DNA of 41,485 nt from Candidatus Microgenomates bacterium (GTDB taxonomy: Bacteria; Patescibacteriota; Microgenomatia; JACPZF01): positions 1 through 41,485 of the forward strand of contig JACQHK010000033.1 of assembly GCA_016199065.1 (NCBI GenBank), read 5' to 3'. A program made the translations under genes and the position numbers. The notes beneath the pieces are model-generated. The model searched no databases and was not told the origin of the DNA. It saw only the letters and a list, made by a program, of their open reading frames with translations. This document shows, in pieces, positions 16,823 to 26,040 of this stretch (its first letter is position 1; every line of letters begins with the position of its first letter).

Positions 16823-17715
16823 AGTCTATTTATAAAACCGGGAATACTTACAAATTTTTTTCCCAGAAAAAACGAGCTAATGCGGACTCCTTCGTAAAGA
16901 GGAAGAAAGAGCAAGGTTTTTACGGAACAGTTCTTTATTATATAAATTGTTTCCTCCTTGATATATTTTAAACCTGTTTGTAAAGTCGAAAGCCTGGACG
17001 TGTTAAAAAATCCTCTCAACGACTGGCCGCTTAAAAATTGTCTTTTAATTAATCCTCGTAGATTATAGATGTGGGAATGTTTTACTTCTGCCAGGGTAGT
17101 GTAGAAAATAAAATATTCATTCTCTAAGATTCGCTTTGCCCACCACTGGTCCACGCTTGCGTCCTTATCTTCCACAAAAGGATACTTGCGCAGTAAATCC
17201 GCCCTGGCACAGGCATTGGCCATGGAATAAAAAATGTTAGTTGCGGAAAAATTCTGTAAATCTTTTTTACTGATCAAACGATCTTCTAAAGGATAAGCCT
17301 TTTGATAAAAAAAGTGATCATAGCAAGACGATTCCCGATAAGGGAGTTGCCTGCCAAAGACTGCGGCGACCTTATCTTTTTTAAGAGGTTTTATTAATCG
17401 GGACAACCAACCAGAAGATAATATTTCAATATCGTCGCTGATAAAAACAATGATTTTTCCCTGAGCTGATTTAATAATCAGGTTACGCGTTTTTCCGTGT
17501 CCGAAATCTTCTTTTTTTACCGAAAAAATCCTTAACGTAAACGGCAGCGTATTTTTAATTTTTCTTAAGTATTGAGTGGTGTTGTCTGCTGAAGAGGTAT
17601 CGATTGCTAAAAGTTCGAATGAGGGAACATTCTTTTGGCTTTCTAGCGAGTCAATAAGCTTTGGTAGTCTGGTCAGACTGTTATAAAGGCCCACAACAAT
17701 AGAAATTTCTGCCAT
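16819..17715 (-). CDS. GT2-family glycosyltransferase (rhamnosyltransferase-like)
   Basis: 298 aa; ISIVVGLYNSLTRLPKLIDSL, FGHGKTRNLIIKSAQGKIIVFISDDIEI. Confidence 0.85.
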   Translation of the reverse strand: MAEISIVVGLYNSLTRLPKLIDSLESQKNVPSFELLAIDTSSADNTTQYLRKIKNTLPFTLRIFSVKKEDFGHGKTRNLIIKSAQGKIIVFISDDIEILSSGWLSRLIKPLKKDKVAAVFGRQLPYRESSCYDHFFYQKAYPLEDRLISKKDLQNFSATNIFYSMANACARADLLRKYPFVEDKDASVDQWWAKRILENEYFIFYTTLAEVKHSHIYNLRGLIKRQFLSGQSLRGFFNTSRLSTLQTGLKYIKEETIYIIKNCSVKTLLFLPLYEGVRISSFFLGKKFVSIPGFINRL

Positions 17716-17762
17716 ACGGTATGATTAACTCTTTTCTGCTCATCATTTTATCCCATTTTTGG

Positions 17763-17871
17763 TATACTTCAATAAATCAGTTCTATATACTCATCTTACT
17801 CCGGTTTGCAGCCCCGCTAAGCGGGGCGAAAAAGCGGATTAGATGAGTTTACCCTGAGTTATCGAAGTATA
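17763..17871 (+). repeat. Dispersed inverted-repeat element, copy B (most complete)
   Basis: TATACTTCAATAAATCAG...CTGAGTTATCGAAGTATA terminal inverted repeats (16/18) around a nested stem ACTCATCTTACTCCG...CGGATTAGATGAGT with apical CCCCGC-TAA-GCGGGG. Confidence 0.85.
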
Positions 17872-17968
17872 ACTAAGTTATTCGATATAAACCCCTGGCT
17901 GCGCAGGCAGGGTCTTATCCTCTTTTTAGCCCAGTGCGGTTTCAAACAGGAGTAAGATGGGTATAGAA
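17872..17968 (-). repeat. Dispersed inverted-repeat element, copy D (diverged, opposite orientation)
   Basis: Reverse complement TATACCCATCTTACTCCTGTTTGAAA...CTAAAAAGAGGATAAGA...GGGGTTTATATCGAATAACTTAGTTATA aligns to copy B; carries an embedded CTGCGCAGGCAGGG word. Confidence 0.65.
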
Positions 17969-18011
17969 TAAATATGTTTAACACAAAAACACGAGTTTTG
18001 GGTTTAACGAT

Positions 18012-18878
18012 ATGAAAATAATGCTTTTAGGAAAAAGCGGTCAACTGGGACAGGAAATTCAAAGAGAGGCAACAGAGGCCGGTTTTTCCTTATCAGCTTT
18101 TTCTCATGAGGAATTAGATATTACGGATGAAAATAAGTTTTCTCAATTGCTCAAGGAGATTAGTCCGCAAATCGTTGTAAACACCACAGCTTATCATGTA
18201 GTTCCCGATTGTGATCTCTATCCGGAAAAAGCTTTTGCCGTAAATTGTTTTGCCGTAAAGAGAATGGCAGACATTACTGCCAAACACAAAATTTCTTTTG
18301 TCACCTACAGCACGGATTATGTTTTTGATGGAGGAAAAAATAATTTTTATACGGAAGAAGACGTTCCCAATCCACTGCAAATGTACGGAATCTCGAAATA
18401 CGCCGGAGAAATTGCTGCCTTAAACTACAATCCACAAAGTTATGTGATTAGAACCTGTGGGGTTTATGGCGGTAAGCAAGGCAGTAAAAGCAAAAAAGGT
18501 AATTTTATCCTTAGTATTTTAGAAACCGCGAAAAATCAAAAAGAAATAGAAGTCGCCGATGACCAAATTGTGAATCCGACCTATGCCCATGATTTAGCAC
18601 AAAAAACTCTGGAGTTGTTGATCAAAAAGCCTCAACCTGGCATTTATCATTTAGCAAATTCAGGATTTTGTTCGTGGGCCGATTTTTCCGAAAAAATTAT
18701 TGAGTATCAAAAAATTAATCATGTTACAATTAAGAGAGTAAGTCTTGGTGGAGAATATAAAGGAGTAAGAAGACCATTATATTCGGCACTTGTAAGTGTG
18801 AAAATCCAAAAATATTCCATCAGTATGCCTTCCTGGGAAGATGCACTGCAAAGATATTTACAATATCTTAATTTATGA
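18012..18878 (+). CDS. rfbD: dTDP-4-dehydrorhamnose reductase
   Basis: 288 aa; MLLGKSGQLGQEI, VVNTTAYHVVPDCDLYPEKAFAVN, TDYVFDGGKNNFYTEEDVPNPLQMYGISKYAGE. Confidence 0.9.
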   Translation: MKIMLLGKSGQLGQEIQREATEAGFSLSAFSHEELDITDENKFSQLLKEISPQIVVNTTAYHVVPDCDLYPEKAFAVNCFAVKRMADITAKHKISFVTYSTDYVFDGGKNNFYTEEDVPNPLQMYGISKYAGEIAALNYNPQSYVIRTCGVYGGKQGSKSKKGNFILSILETAKNQKEIEVADDQIVNPTYAHDLAQKTLELLIKKPQPGIYHLANSGFCSWADFSEKIIEYQKINHVTIKRVSLGGEYKGVRRPLYSALVSVKIQKYSISMPSWEDALQRYLQYLNL

Positions 18879-19870
18879 AAATATTAGTAACCGGCGGAGC
18901 AGGATACATCGGAAGCCACATGGTTGCCCAACTCATAAAATCTTCAGCCACCCCGGTTGTTTTTGATAATCTTTCCTCAGGCCATAAAGAAGCTATACCT
19001 GTCCATACGACTTTTGTCAAAGGCGATCTTGAGGACAGTGAATTACTAGCCAAGCTCTTTGAAGAAGAGAATTTTGACGCAGTAATGCATTTTGCGGCGT
19101 TTATTTCCATGGCCGAATCGGTAGAAAATCCCAAGATCTATTTTCGCAACAACAGTTTTAACGCCTTAAATTTATTGGACATGATGGTTCGTTTCAACGT
19201 CAAAAACTTTATTTTTTCTTCGACGGCAGGTGTTTATGGTAATCCGATTAAAGTACCTATTACTGAAGATCATTTGTGCCATCCGACCAACCCCTATGGT
19301 GAATCTAAATTAATGGTAGAAAGAATGCTGCGTTGGTATGACCAGGCTTATGGTTTAAAATCCGTGATTTTAAGATACTTTAATGCCGCGGGAGCTTCTC
19401 TGGACGGCAAGAATGGTGAAAGTCATGATCCGGAAACTCACATTATTCCGATGGCGATTAAAACGGCCTTAGGACAAAATGAATATTTTGAAATTTTCGG
19501 GACCGATTACCATACACTAGATGGCACTTGCATCAGAGATTACATTCATGTCATTGATCTCGTGCAGGCTCACATTCTGGCCTTGGATAAATTAATGAAC
19601 GAGAAAAAAAGTTTGGTGTATAACGTTGGAACTGGAAAAGGATATTCCAATAAAGAAATCGCAGAAGCAGTCAAAAAAGTTTCCGGAGTTGATTTTGCTG
19701 TTGAATATTCGCAAAGAAGGCCGGGTGACGCTTCAGAATTAGTCGCGGCTGCTGACAAGATTAAAAAAGAATTAAATTGGGAGCCAAAGTACTCTGATTT
19801 GGAAACAATTGTTTCTACAGCCTGGCAGTGGCACAAAAACAATCCTCTGGGGTTTTATTCAGCCCTTTGA
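18875..19870 (+). CDS. galE: UDP-glucose 4-epimerase
   Basis: 331 aa; VTGGAGYIGSHMVAQL, DNLSSGHKEA, FSSTAGVYGNP, NPYGESKLMVE, ILRYFNAAGAS. Confidence 0.92.
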   Translation: MKILVTGGAGYIGSHMVAQLIKSSATPVVFDNLSSGHKEAIPVHTTFVKGDLEDSELLAKLFEEENFDAVMHFAAFISMAESVENPKIYFRNNSFNALNLLDMMVRFNVKNFIFSSTAGVYGNPIKVPITEDHLCHPTNPYGESKLMVERMLRWYDQAYGLKSVILRYFNAAGASLDGKNGESHDPETHIIPMAIKTALGQNEYFEIFGTDYHTLDGTCIRDYIHVIDLVQAHILALDKLMNEKKSLVYNVGTGKGYSNKEIAEAVKKVSGVDFAVEYSQRRPGDASELVAAADKIKKELNWEPKYSDLETIVSTAWQWHKNNPLGFYSAL

Positions 19871-19882
19871 TTTATCCCCACC

Positions 19883-19899
19883 CCCACCTGACAGGTGGG
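19883..19899. terminator. Hairpin between convergent genes, possible terminator
   Basis: CCCACCT-GAC-AGGTGGG, 7-bp perfect stem; T8 run about 20 nt downstream, between galE and the convergent 19952 gene. Confidence 0.35.
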
Positions 19900-19951
19900 A
19901 TACGTTCGCACCTCTCGCATTTTTTTTGCCTTCTGACGTTTAGGATGATTG

Positions 19952-20593
19952 TTAGTAGGTCACGATGTGAATTCTTGCCTGGTCTAAATAGGCGGGATAT
20001 TTAAGACTGGTTTTCATTTGCACCTGATAGGTTTTATTTCCCGTATCTAAAGTAATGGGGGCAGATAGGAATTTGGGCGTTCCGCCATCCATCGACATTT
20101 CCGAAAACCAGACGGGATGTTTGTCGGTGACGTTAAACAGCCTGACCGAGGCTGATTCGTTTCCGGTAGGAATTCTTAGGGTGGCCTCAAAAGTGGTGGA
20201 TTTGATTTTATTGTAGCTTTCTGAATCGACGGTTACTTGCAATCCGGCAATATCTTCCCAGTCATTGGCACTGGATGATCCCGTGCCAAAAGAAATAAAA
20301 AATTCCCGGCTGGCAGAAACTACCGCCGGCGGTTGAGGCGCCGGTTTTTCAGTAGGTGTCGGCGTGGAAGTTATGACCGTTTCAGTTACTGCGATTGGGT
20401 CCGGTGTTACCGTAACGCCCTGCTCGTTGTTGGCCGGCGAAGAAACTTGTACCGATTGGGTATTGTTTTTATCTTTAATAAAGAAATAATAGTCGAGAAA
20501 TAGCAGGTTAACCAAAACAACGCAGAATAAAATGATGGGCAGTTTGTTCATTAATAAAAGTATAGCATCAATGATCCGGAAATAGACAAGCAA
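19952..20593 (-). CDS. Hypothetical exported/membrane-anchored protein with Pro/Thr-rich linker
   Basis: 213 aa; N-terminal TM IILFCVVLVNLLFLDYYFFI, linker TPDPIAVTETVITSTPTPTEKPAPQPP, C-terminal beta-rich domain. Confidence 0.7.
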   Translation of the reverse strand: MLVYFRIIDAILLLMNKLPIILFCVVLVNLLFLDYYFFIKDKNNTQSVQVSSPANNEQGVTVTPDPIAVTETVITSTPTPTEKPAPQPPAVVSASREFFISFGTGSSSANDWEDIAGLQVTVDSESYNKIKSTTFEATLRIPTGNESASVRLFNVTDKHPVWFSEMSMDGGTPKFLSAPITLDTGNKTYQVQMKTSLKYPAYLDQARIHIVTY

Positions 20594-20623
20594 TTACTAT
20601 GGGTTTATAATACTGGACTTAAG

Positions 20624-21508
20624 ATGAGAAATGAAAGAGACAGGTCAAAAGTAGAGAGTGATTATGACGGTACTTTGACCGATACTTTTGCCAATGCGGA
20701 AAATTACCGCGGGGCAACTGTTGAAGTTTTATCAAGTATCACAGGAGTTTCTGCGGTTGAATTAAGAGACTTGCTTGAAGCAAAAACTACAACGGTCCGA
20801 AGAAATCCGGCAAGATATGGCTGGAAGCAAAAAATTTCCGAGAGGGGAGATGAAATAATTGTCGCGCCGGCAACGGTTGATGCCTATTTGTTAACTATGG
20901 CAGGAGTTGAGCTTTTGCTCAAACATCTCCAGCGCCACGACAAAAATTTTAAATATCCATCACGGGAGCAATTGCAAACCGTTCATCCTCAAGCGTACCA
21001 AAAAGCAGGAGTGGTTTTTCGGGAAGACGCTCAACTTTATGTGGTTACACTATGTCAGGAAACAGATTTTGCCATAGTCAGTAATTCCGGAACCGATAAG
21101 GTAAGAGAAAAATTGGGATTTTTGTTAAAAGGCACGCCGATTTCCTCCGATGATATCAGATTAATCGGCGATGCGCGAAAATACAAAATAGATTTTAACC
21201 AGCCTTTTTTTGACATACCCATGGCTATCAATGTTCCCGGTCTCGATCGTCCGTGGTTTTCGTGGCGTCGTGACTATCATCATGCGTTAATGGAAGTTTT
21301 AGGAAAAAGGAGAGGTGGGAGTAAGCCAAAATATGCAGTCGGAGACATAGGAGAAATGGATTTGTTGCTTCCCTGGTTGGTCGGTTTTCATCCCATTCAG
21401 CTTGTTCATGACCATACACCAAAATGGGAAAAGGATTTCTTCGCTAAAAAAGGAAGCACCGTAAAAACCCTCACTCAAGCTGTGGATGTAATTTTGTCAG
21501 GAAAATAA
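20624..21508 (+). CDS. HAD-superfamily hydrolase-like protein
   Basis: 294 aa; DYDGTLTD motif I, FAIVSNSGTDKVREKL motif II, AVGDIGEMDLL motif IV; TATAAT at 20606. Confidence 0.7.
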   Translation: MRNERDRSKVESDYDGTLTDTFANAENYRGATVEVLSSITGVSAVELRDLLEAKTTTVRRNPARYGWKQKISERGDEIIVAPATVDAYLLTMAGVELLLKHLQRHDKNFKYPSREQLQTVHPQAYQKAGVVFREDAQLYVVTLCQETDFAIVSNSGTDKVREKLGFLLKGTPISSDDIRLIGDARKYKIDFNQPFFDIPMAINVPGLDRPWFSWRRDYHHALMEVLGKRRGGSKPKYAVGDIGEMDLLLPWLVGFHPIQLVHDHTPKWEKDFFAKKGSTVKTLTQAVDVILSGK

Positions 21509-21591
21509 TTTTCCCTCTTGCAGAAAAATTTTCTTTGTTGTAATTTTTTCTTGTGAGTTAATTTGTGAGCCCAAAATGAAAAGCTTTTTTT

Positions 21592-21611
21592 GCTGCGGAG
21601 TTTTCCGCAGC
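21592..21611. repeat. Perfect hairpin GCTGCGGA-GTTT-TCCGCAGC
   Basis: 8-bp perfect stem in the intergenic region; preceded, not followed, by a T7 run on the plus strand. Confidence 0.5.
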
Positions 21612-21666
21612 CTTCTGGTAATTTGCCTTTTTCTTTTTCATTCCATTCACTACCTCTTTCTTCGTA

Positions 21667-22320
21667 GTGTTTTGCACTTTATATATTTTTTTCAAAATGA
21701 TGTCGGGAATAAGTGACAGTGCACATTATTATCACGGAGTGATAACTCATCCCGAATTAGATATTTGGGAATTAAAAACACTCAAAAAATTATTACCAAG
21801 TGGTACCAATTCTTTACTTGATTTAGGCTGCGGAACAGGCGAATTTTTAACAAGAGCACAAAATTATTACCGGAAAATTTTAGGAATAGATTTAAATAAT
21901 GCCGCCATAACAGCTTGTTGGCGCAAAAATATTCCTGTTTTGGAAAGTGATGCGCAAAAAACGCCTTTAAATTCCCATTCCTTTGACATCGTCAGAGCAC
22001 AAAATATTCTGGAACATTTGGATAAACCGGAGAACTTAATTATCGAAGCCACAAGAATTTTAAAAAAGAAAGGTTTTTTAATCATTCACGTACCTTCTCA
22101 TTTTTCCACTCTCTATCCTGTGACAAACTTCTGGGATGACTATACGCACGTTCGTCCCTTTACCAAAAAATGTTTGCAAAGACTGCTTTGTGATTTTGGT
22201 CTAGAAATTATTTTTTGCAAGGGATACACCTTGGGGAGAAATAAATGGGAATCACTGCTGGGAAAATTTTTGGAAAGATTTGTTCCTTTTAGCTGGTTTG
22301 TGGTTGCAAAAAAAGTATGA
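21667..22320 (+). CDS. Class I SAM-dependent methyltransferase
   Basis: 217 aa; LLDLGCGTGEFLTRAQNYYRKILGIDLN, FDIVRAQNILEHLDKPENLIIEATRILKKKGFLIIHVPS. Confidence 0.88.
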   Translation: MFCTLYIFFKMMSGISDSAHYYHGVITHPELDIWELKTLKKLLPSGTNSLLDLGCGTGEFLTRAQNYYRKILGIDLNNAAITACWRKNIPVLESDAQKTPLNSHSFDIVRAQNILEHLDKPENLIIEATRILKKKGFLIIHVPSHFSTLYPVTNFWDDYTHVRPFTKKCLQRLLCDFGLEIIFCKGYTLGRNKWESLLGKFLERFVPFSWFVVAKKV

Positions 22321-22916
22321 CAAATAAAACAAAATTGTCAGATCAGACAGATATGTCAAATATAACACATAAGATTAATAAAGGAGGTTACGAAAACCTT
22401 ATCGTTTACCATCTGGGGATTTTGCTTTATGGTCTGAACGCAGATTTTTGCAAAACACATTTACCAAACATGCAAGACAAAAGAACTGTTGAACAAATGA
22501 TCCAGGCTGCCAGATCGGGAAAACAAAATATTGTGGAAGGAATTTTAGCCAACAGTACAGAGGGGTGCCTAAAACTGTTAGGTGTTGCTAGGGCCAGTTG
22601 GGGAGAATTAATTGAAGATTACAAAGACTTTTTGATGATTAATAAATTAAAAATCTGGTTAAAAGATGACAGAGATACTATTTTGATCAGGCAAATAAAA
22701 ATTGAAAAAGTAAATGAAGCAAACAAAATAAAAATAACAAATTTTTTAAACACCCCAGAACGTTTTGCCAATTTGTTAATCACCTTATCATACAAAGAAT
22801 CTTACATGCTTAGTAAATTGATCGCTGTTTTTGAAAACAAATTTATCAAAGAAGGTGGATTTAGAGAAAATTTGTTTAAAAAAAGAATAGATTATCGCAA
22901 CCAACAAAATAAATAA
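22317..22916 (+). CDS. Four-helix-bundle (S23/IVP-like, suffix-domain) protein
   Basis: 199 aa; YENLIVYHLGILLYGLNADFCKTHL...RTVEQMIQAARSGKQNIVEGILANSTEGCLKLLGVARASWGELIEDYKDFL. Confidence 0.75.
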   Translation: MTNKTKLSDQTDMSNITHKINKGGYENLIVYHLGILLYGLNADFCKTHLPNMQDKRTVEQMIQAARSGKQNIVEGILANSTEGCLKLLGVARASWGELIEDYKDFLMINKLKIWLKDDRDTILIRQIKIEKVNEANKIKITNFLNTPERFANLLITLSYKESYMLSKLIAVFENKFIKEGGFRENLFKKRIDYRNQQNK

Positions 22917-22920
22917 AAAA

Positions 22921-25632
22921 ATGAGTGAGTCCTGTTTTTTAAAAAGAACCAAATTTGGTTTGGCTCTTATTATTGGCGTAATTTGTTTCTTTTTGGCAAA
23001 TTCTCAGAGCTATGTTCTTGCACAGCCAGCGAAATTTTTACCCATAAGTATACAAACAAACGATTCTCTTCCGAATGGGTATTCTCTAGCATTTTCTGTT
23101 GATCATAAATCTTTGATTGATAGCAATCTCTCTGAGTTAACGGGTGACGATATTAGAATATTTTATGATTCCAGCGGTCTATTTATCGGTGATGAAAAAG
23201 AGGTAGACGCCGTGTTAGATGAATCAAGCAAGTGGAACAAAACTGATACCAAAATTTGGTTTAGATTACAGGAGGAACTTACCGCTTCTTTTCTAGATAG
23301 TACACATTATCGTTTGTATTATGGCGGAATTTACGAAACGGCCCCGCTAAGAGATAAAAGAAATGTTTATTATTTTTTCGATGACTTTAGCGACGGATTA
23401 TTAAACGACTGGGAAGTGGACAGTAATGCCTCGTTTTGGCAAGAAGCAGATGGAGTATTAATTTCAGAAAGCGGCGGTGCGCAAATTAAAAAAAACACAA
23501 TACAGATATCCAACTACTTTACACAGGTCGAAATAAAGAAAATTAATTCCAATCAATACGTTGGTATCTTTGGAAGACTTGTTAATTTTAATAGATTTTA
23601 TTTATTCAGTAGAGATCGTAACGCACATGATTGGCGATTAAATAGGAATTATGACGAACAGTGGAACACACTAGCCGTCAACGAAGATCAAAATACACCA
23701 GAAAATGGGGATATCATAAGTTTAAAAATAACAAGCGATAATATTATAGGTTACCTAAATGGTCAAAAAGTTGCAGAAACGAACGATAGTGCCATTAACG
23801 ATGGAACAGTAGGATTGTTTTCCAACGGTGAAAATTCATACACTGAATTCGATAATTTTCTCATCAGAAAATCTGTGCCAAATGAACCCTTCGTTAATCT
23901 GGTTTGGAATTCAACCACACCGACCGTTACGATCTCTCCCAGCATTGGGATAACCGGAACTTGGACCCCTACTCCAACATATATTGTAGACGATTCTCTT
24001 TCTTCTACTCCCACACCAACCCCAACTTTAATACCTGATTCTGTGGATGATTCAATTAGGATTTTATCAGCCGAAACGTACGATTCAGATTTTAACGGAA
24101 AGATAGATCAAATTATTCTGCGATTTAACGTTGATTTAAATGGTGCCACAGTAACCAATAGTGACTTTTCGGTTGTTTCTTATGCTCTTTCAAACAGTAA
24201 GGCGAAAGAAGAAAACGGTTTAGTAACCTTATATTTAACCGAGGCAAATTACTTTGACACTGGTAATAAACCTGAGGTAGTTGTAAGAAATCAAGGTGTT
24301 AAAGATCTTAGTAACAACTGGAATTCTGAAATTAAAGTTGTAGCGCAAGATAAGGCAGCACCTTACTTTATTCTCGATAATCCAATAGACGGTAATTATT
24401 ATTTTAATAACGGTATCAATTTCGCAGGTATCTCTTCGGATTATTCAGGAGCAGAAGATTCGGTAGCGGTCTTAATTAAAATATTCTTTAAAAAACAAGA
24501 AGCTAACCAGTGGTATGAACTAGATACCCTAAGTAATGATTCTTTTCTGGAGCCATATGAATGGAGTTTGCACAAAGATTGGTTAGAAGAAAATGGTATA
24601 TACGATTTTAAAATTGAAAGTTATGACTTAGATGGTAATATCTCTGAAAAAAATTTAACATCAATTGCAATCGATGATATAAAACCTTTAAACCCTACTA
24701 TTTATTCGACTTCCCATACAATTAATGAGTGGAGTAACAATAATATAATAAAATTTATCATCAATGCACAAAACGATTTAAGTAAAATAAGAAACTACTA
24801 TTTTGGCTTTGGCAATTTTTCAAATGATACGGGTGTTTCTTTTAATAAGTTAGACACAAACGTTGCTAATTTTGATAGCGATAAATTAAAAGATGGAATT
24901 TATTATCTTTTCTTTAAAACCGAAAATAGGAGTGGTAGCAGTTCGGAAGTGTTAACTTTTGGTCCTTTTAAAATAGATACACAAAAACCGCTCTTAACGT
25001 TAAACTATGTGAAAAACCTGTCCCAAATTCCCGAAATAAATTTTCAAATTTTTCCGACGGATGAATTATCTGGTGTAAAAAGCGTAGAAGCTAATTATCA
25101 GGATCCGCAGGGAAATAATAAGACTTTGAATTCTAAAAATATTACTCCATATACTTTTAGTTTTATTACTGATGGTCTAAATTTATTCGGTAAATACTTA
25201 TTTTCATTCAAAACAATAGATAATGCAGGAAACTTCGAAACACTCAGTACCTATATTGGAATTGAATCGACAATATTTATACCGCAAATAACCGAGAATC
25301 CCCAATCCTCAAATGATGAAAATGATAGTGATAGTTTAACCACAACTCCAGGAGTTGTGGCGTCAGACGTAAATTCACCTCATGGGTCGTTAGAAACAGA
25401 TCTTAGGGAAATTAATCCGACCGTATTAGGTACGAGCATTGAGTCAACTTCTGAAGGAGAAAGTAATAACATCAAGCAACCAGAGAATTATCAAAAGATT
25501 AGTGGAATAAGTGAAAGTGAAAAATTGCCTGAAAATAACAAAGATGAAAAAATAGGGATTGCGATAGTTTTGATAAGCTTATTGGCTGGCCTGATCTTAT
25601 TCCGGAAGTTTTTTACCTCTCTCGATTTTTGA
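22921..25632 (+). CDS. Large exported surface protein: LamG-like domain, PT-rich linker, Ig/Cadherin-like repeats, C-terminal TM
   Basis: 903 aa; signal peptide; YYFFDDFSDGLLNDWEVDSNASFWQEADGVLISESGG...GLFSNGENSYTEFDNFLIRK; TPTPTYIVDDSLSSTPTPTPT; C-terminal TM and KFF tail. Confidence 0.8.
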   Translation: MSESCFLKRTKFGLALIIGVICFFLANSQSYVLAQPAKFLPISIQTNDSLPNGYSLAFSVDHKSLIDSNLSELTGDDIRIFYDSSGLFIGDEKEVDAVLDESSKWNKTDTKIWFRLQEELTASFLDSTHYRLYYGGIYETAPLRDKRNVYYFFDDFSDGLLNDWEVDSNASFWQEADGVLISESGGAQIKKNTIQISNYFTQVEIKKINSNQYVGIFGRLVNFNRFYLFSRDRNAHDWRLNRNYDEQWNTLAVNEDQNTPENGDIISLKITSDNIIGYLNGQKVAETNDSAINDGTVGLFSNGENSYTEFDNFLIRKSVPNEPFVNLVWNSTTPTVTISPSIGITGTWTPTPTYIVDDSLSSTPTPTPTLIPDSVDDSIRILSAETYDSDFNGKIDQIILRFNVDLNGATVTNSDFSVVSYALSNSKAKEENGLVTLYLTEANYFDTGNKPEVVVRNQGVKDLSNNWNSEIKVVAQDKAAPYFILDNPIDGNYYFNNGINFAGISSDYSGAEDSVAVLIKIFFKKQEANQWYELDTLSNDSFLEPYEWSLHKDWLEENGIYDFKIESYDLDGNISEKNLTSIAIDDIKPLNPTIYSTSHTINEWSNNNIIKFIINAQNDLSKIRNYYFGFGNFSNDTGVSFNKLDTNVANFDSDKLKDGIYYLFFKTENRSGSSSEVLTFGPFKIDTQKPLLTLNYVKNLSQIPEINFQIFPTDELSGVKSVEANYQDPQGNNKTLNSKNITPYTFSFITDGLNLFGKYLFSFKTIDNAGNFETLSTYIGIESTIFIPQITENPQSSNDENDSDSLTTTPGVVASDVNSPHGSLETDLREINPTVLGTSIESTSEGESNNIKQPENYQKISGISESEKLPENNKDEKIGIAIVLISLLAGLILFRKFFTSLDF

Positions 25633-25656
25633 AAAAGAATTTGCTAACATAAGAAC

Positions 25657-25893
25657 ATGCCAAAAAAAGCAGCAAAAAACGGACCAAAGGATGAAGTAAT
25701 CATAGAAGGTTATAAAGAGTACAAGGATGGCGGAGGGGAGGCTGGTACTGGTGGTTTTGCCAAAAGATTTTCTAAGCTTTTTGGGGCAACGAAACTTCAT
25801 GTGCGCAATGTTTTAGAAAAAGATAAAAGACGTAAAGAAGAGCGAGCAAGGCGGGAACAATTGGGTGGTGGCGGACCGGAGTCTTTGGGATAA
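25657..25893 (+). CDS. Small basic hypothetical protein
   Basis: 78 aa; MPKKAAKNGPKDEVIIEGYKEYKDGGGEAGTGGF..., no family recognised. Confidence 0.5.
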   Translation: MPKKAAKNGPKDEVIIEGYKEYKDGGGEAGTGGFAKRFSKLFGATKLHVRNVLEKDKRRKEERARREQLGGGGPESLG

Positions 25894-25925
25894 TTTTTCT
25901 TCTTTCTTCTTGACTATTCAGCCTC

Positions 25926-26040
25926 GAAGTTCCAATAATGGAATATATAGCCATTTTATTCAGTTTGCAGCCCCGCTTGGCGGGGCGAAAAACTGATTAG
26001 ATGGATATATGCTGAGTTAATCATGTAATATCGAAGCATA
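25926..26040 (+). repeat. Dispersed inverted-repeat element, copy C, abutting a start codon
   Basis: ATATATAGCCATTTTATTCAGTTTGCAGCCCCGCTTGGCGGGGCGAAAAACTGATTAGATGGATATATGCTGAGTT...ATCGAAGCATA; its end overlaps the A of ATG 26040. Confidence 0.8.

Noticed and set aside
22317-25632. Toxin-antitoxin or defence-island interpretation of the region around the four-helix-bundle gene
   Set aside because: Neighbours are a methyltransferase and a surface protein without nuclease, HEPN, restriction or RM motifs.
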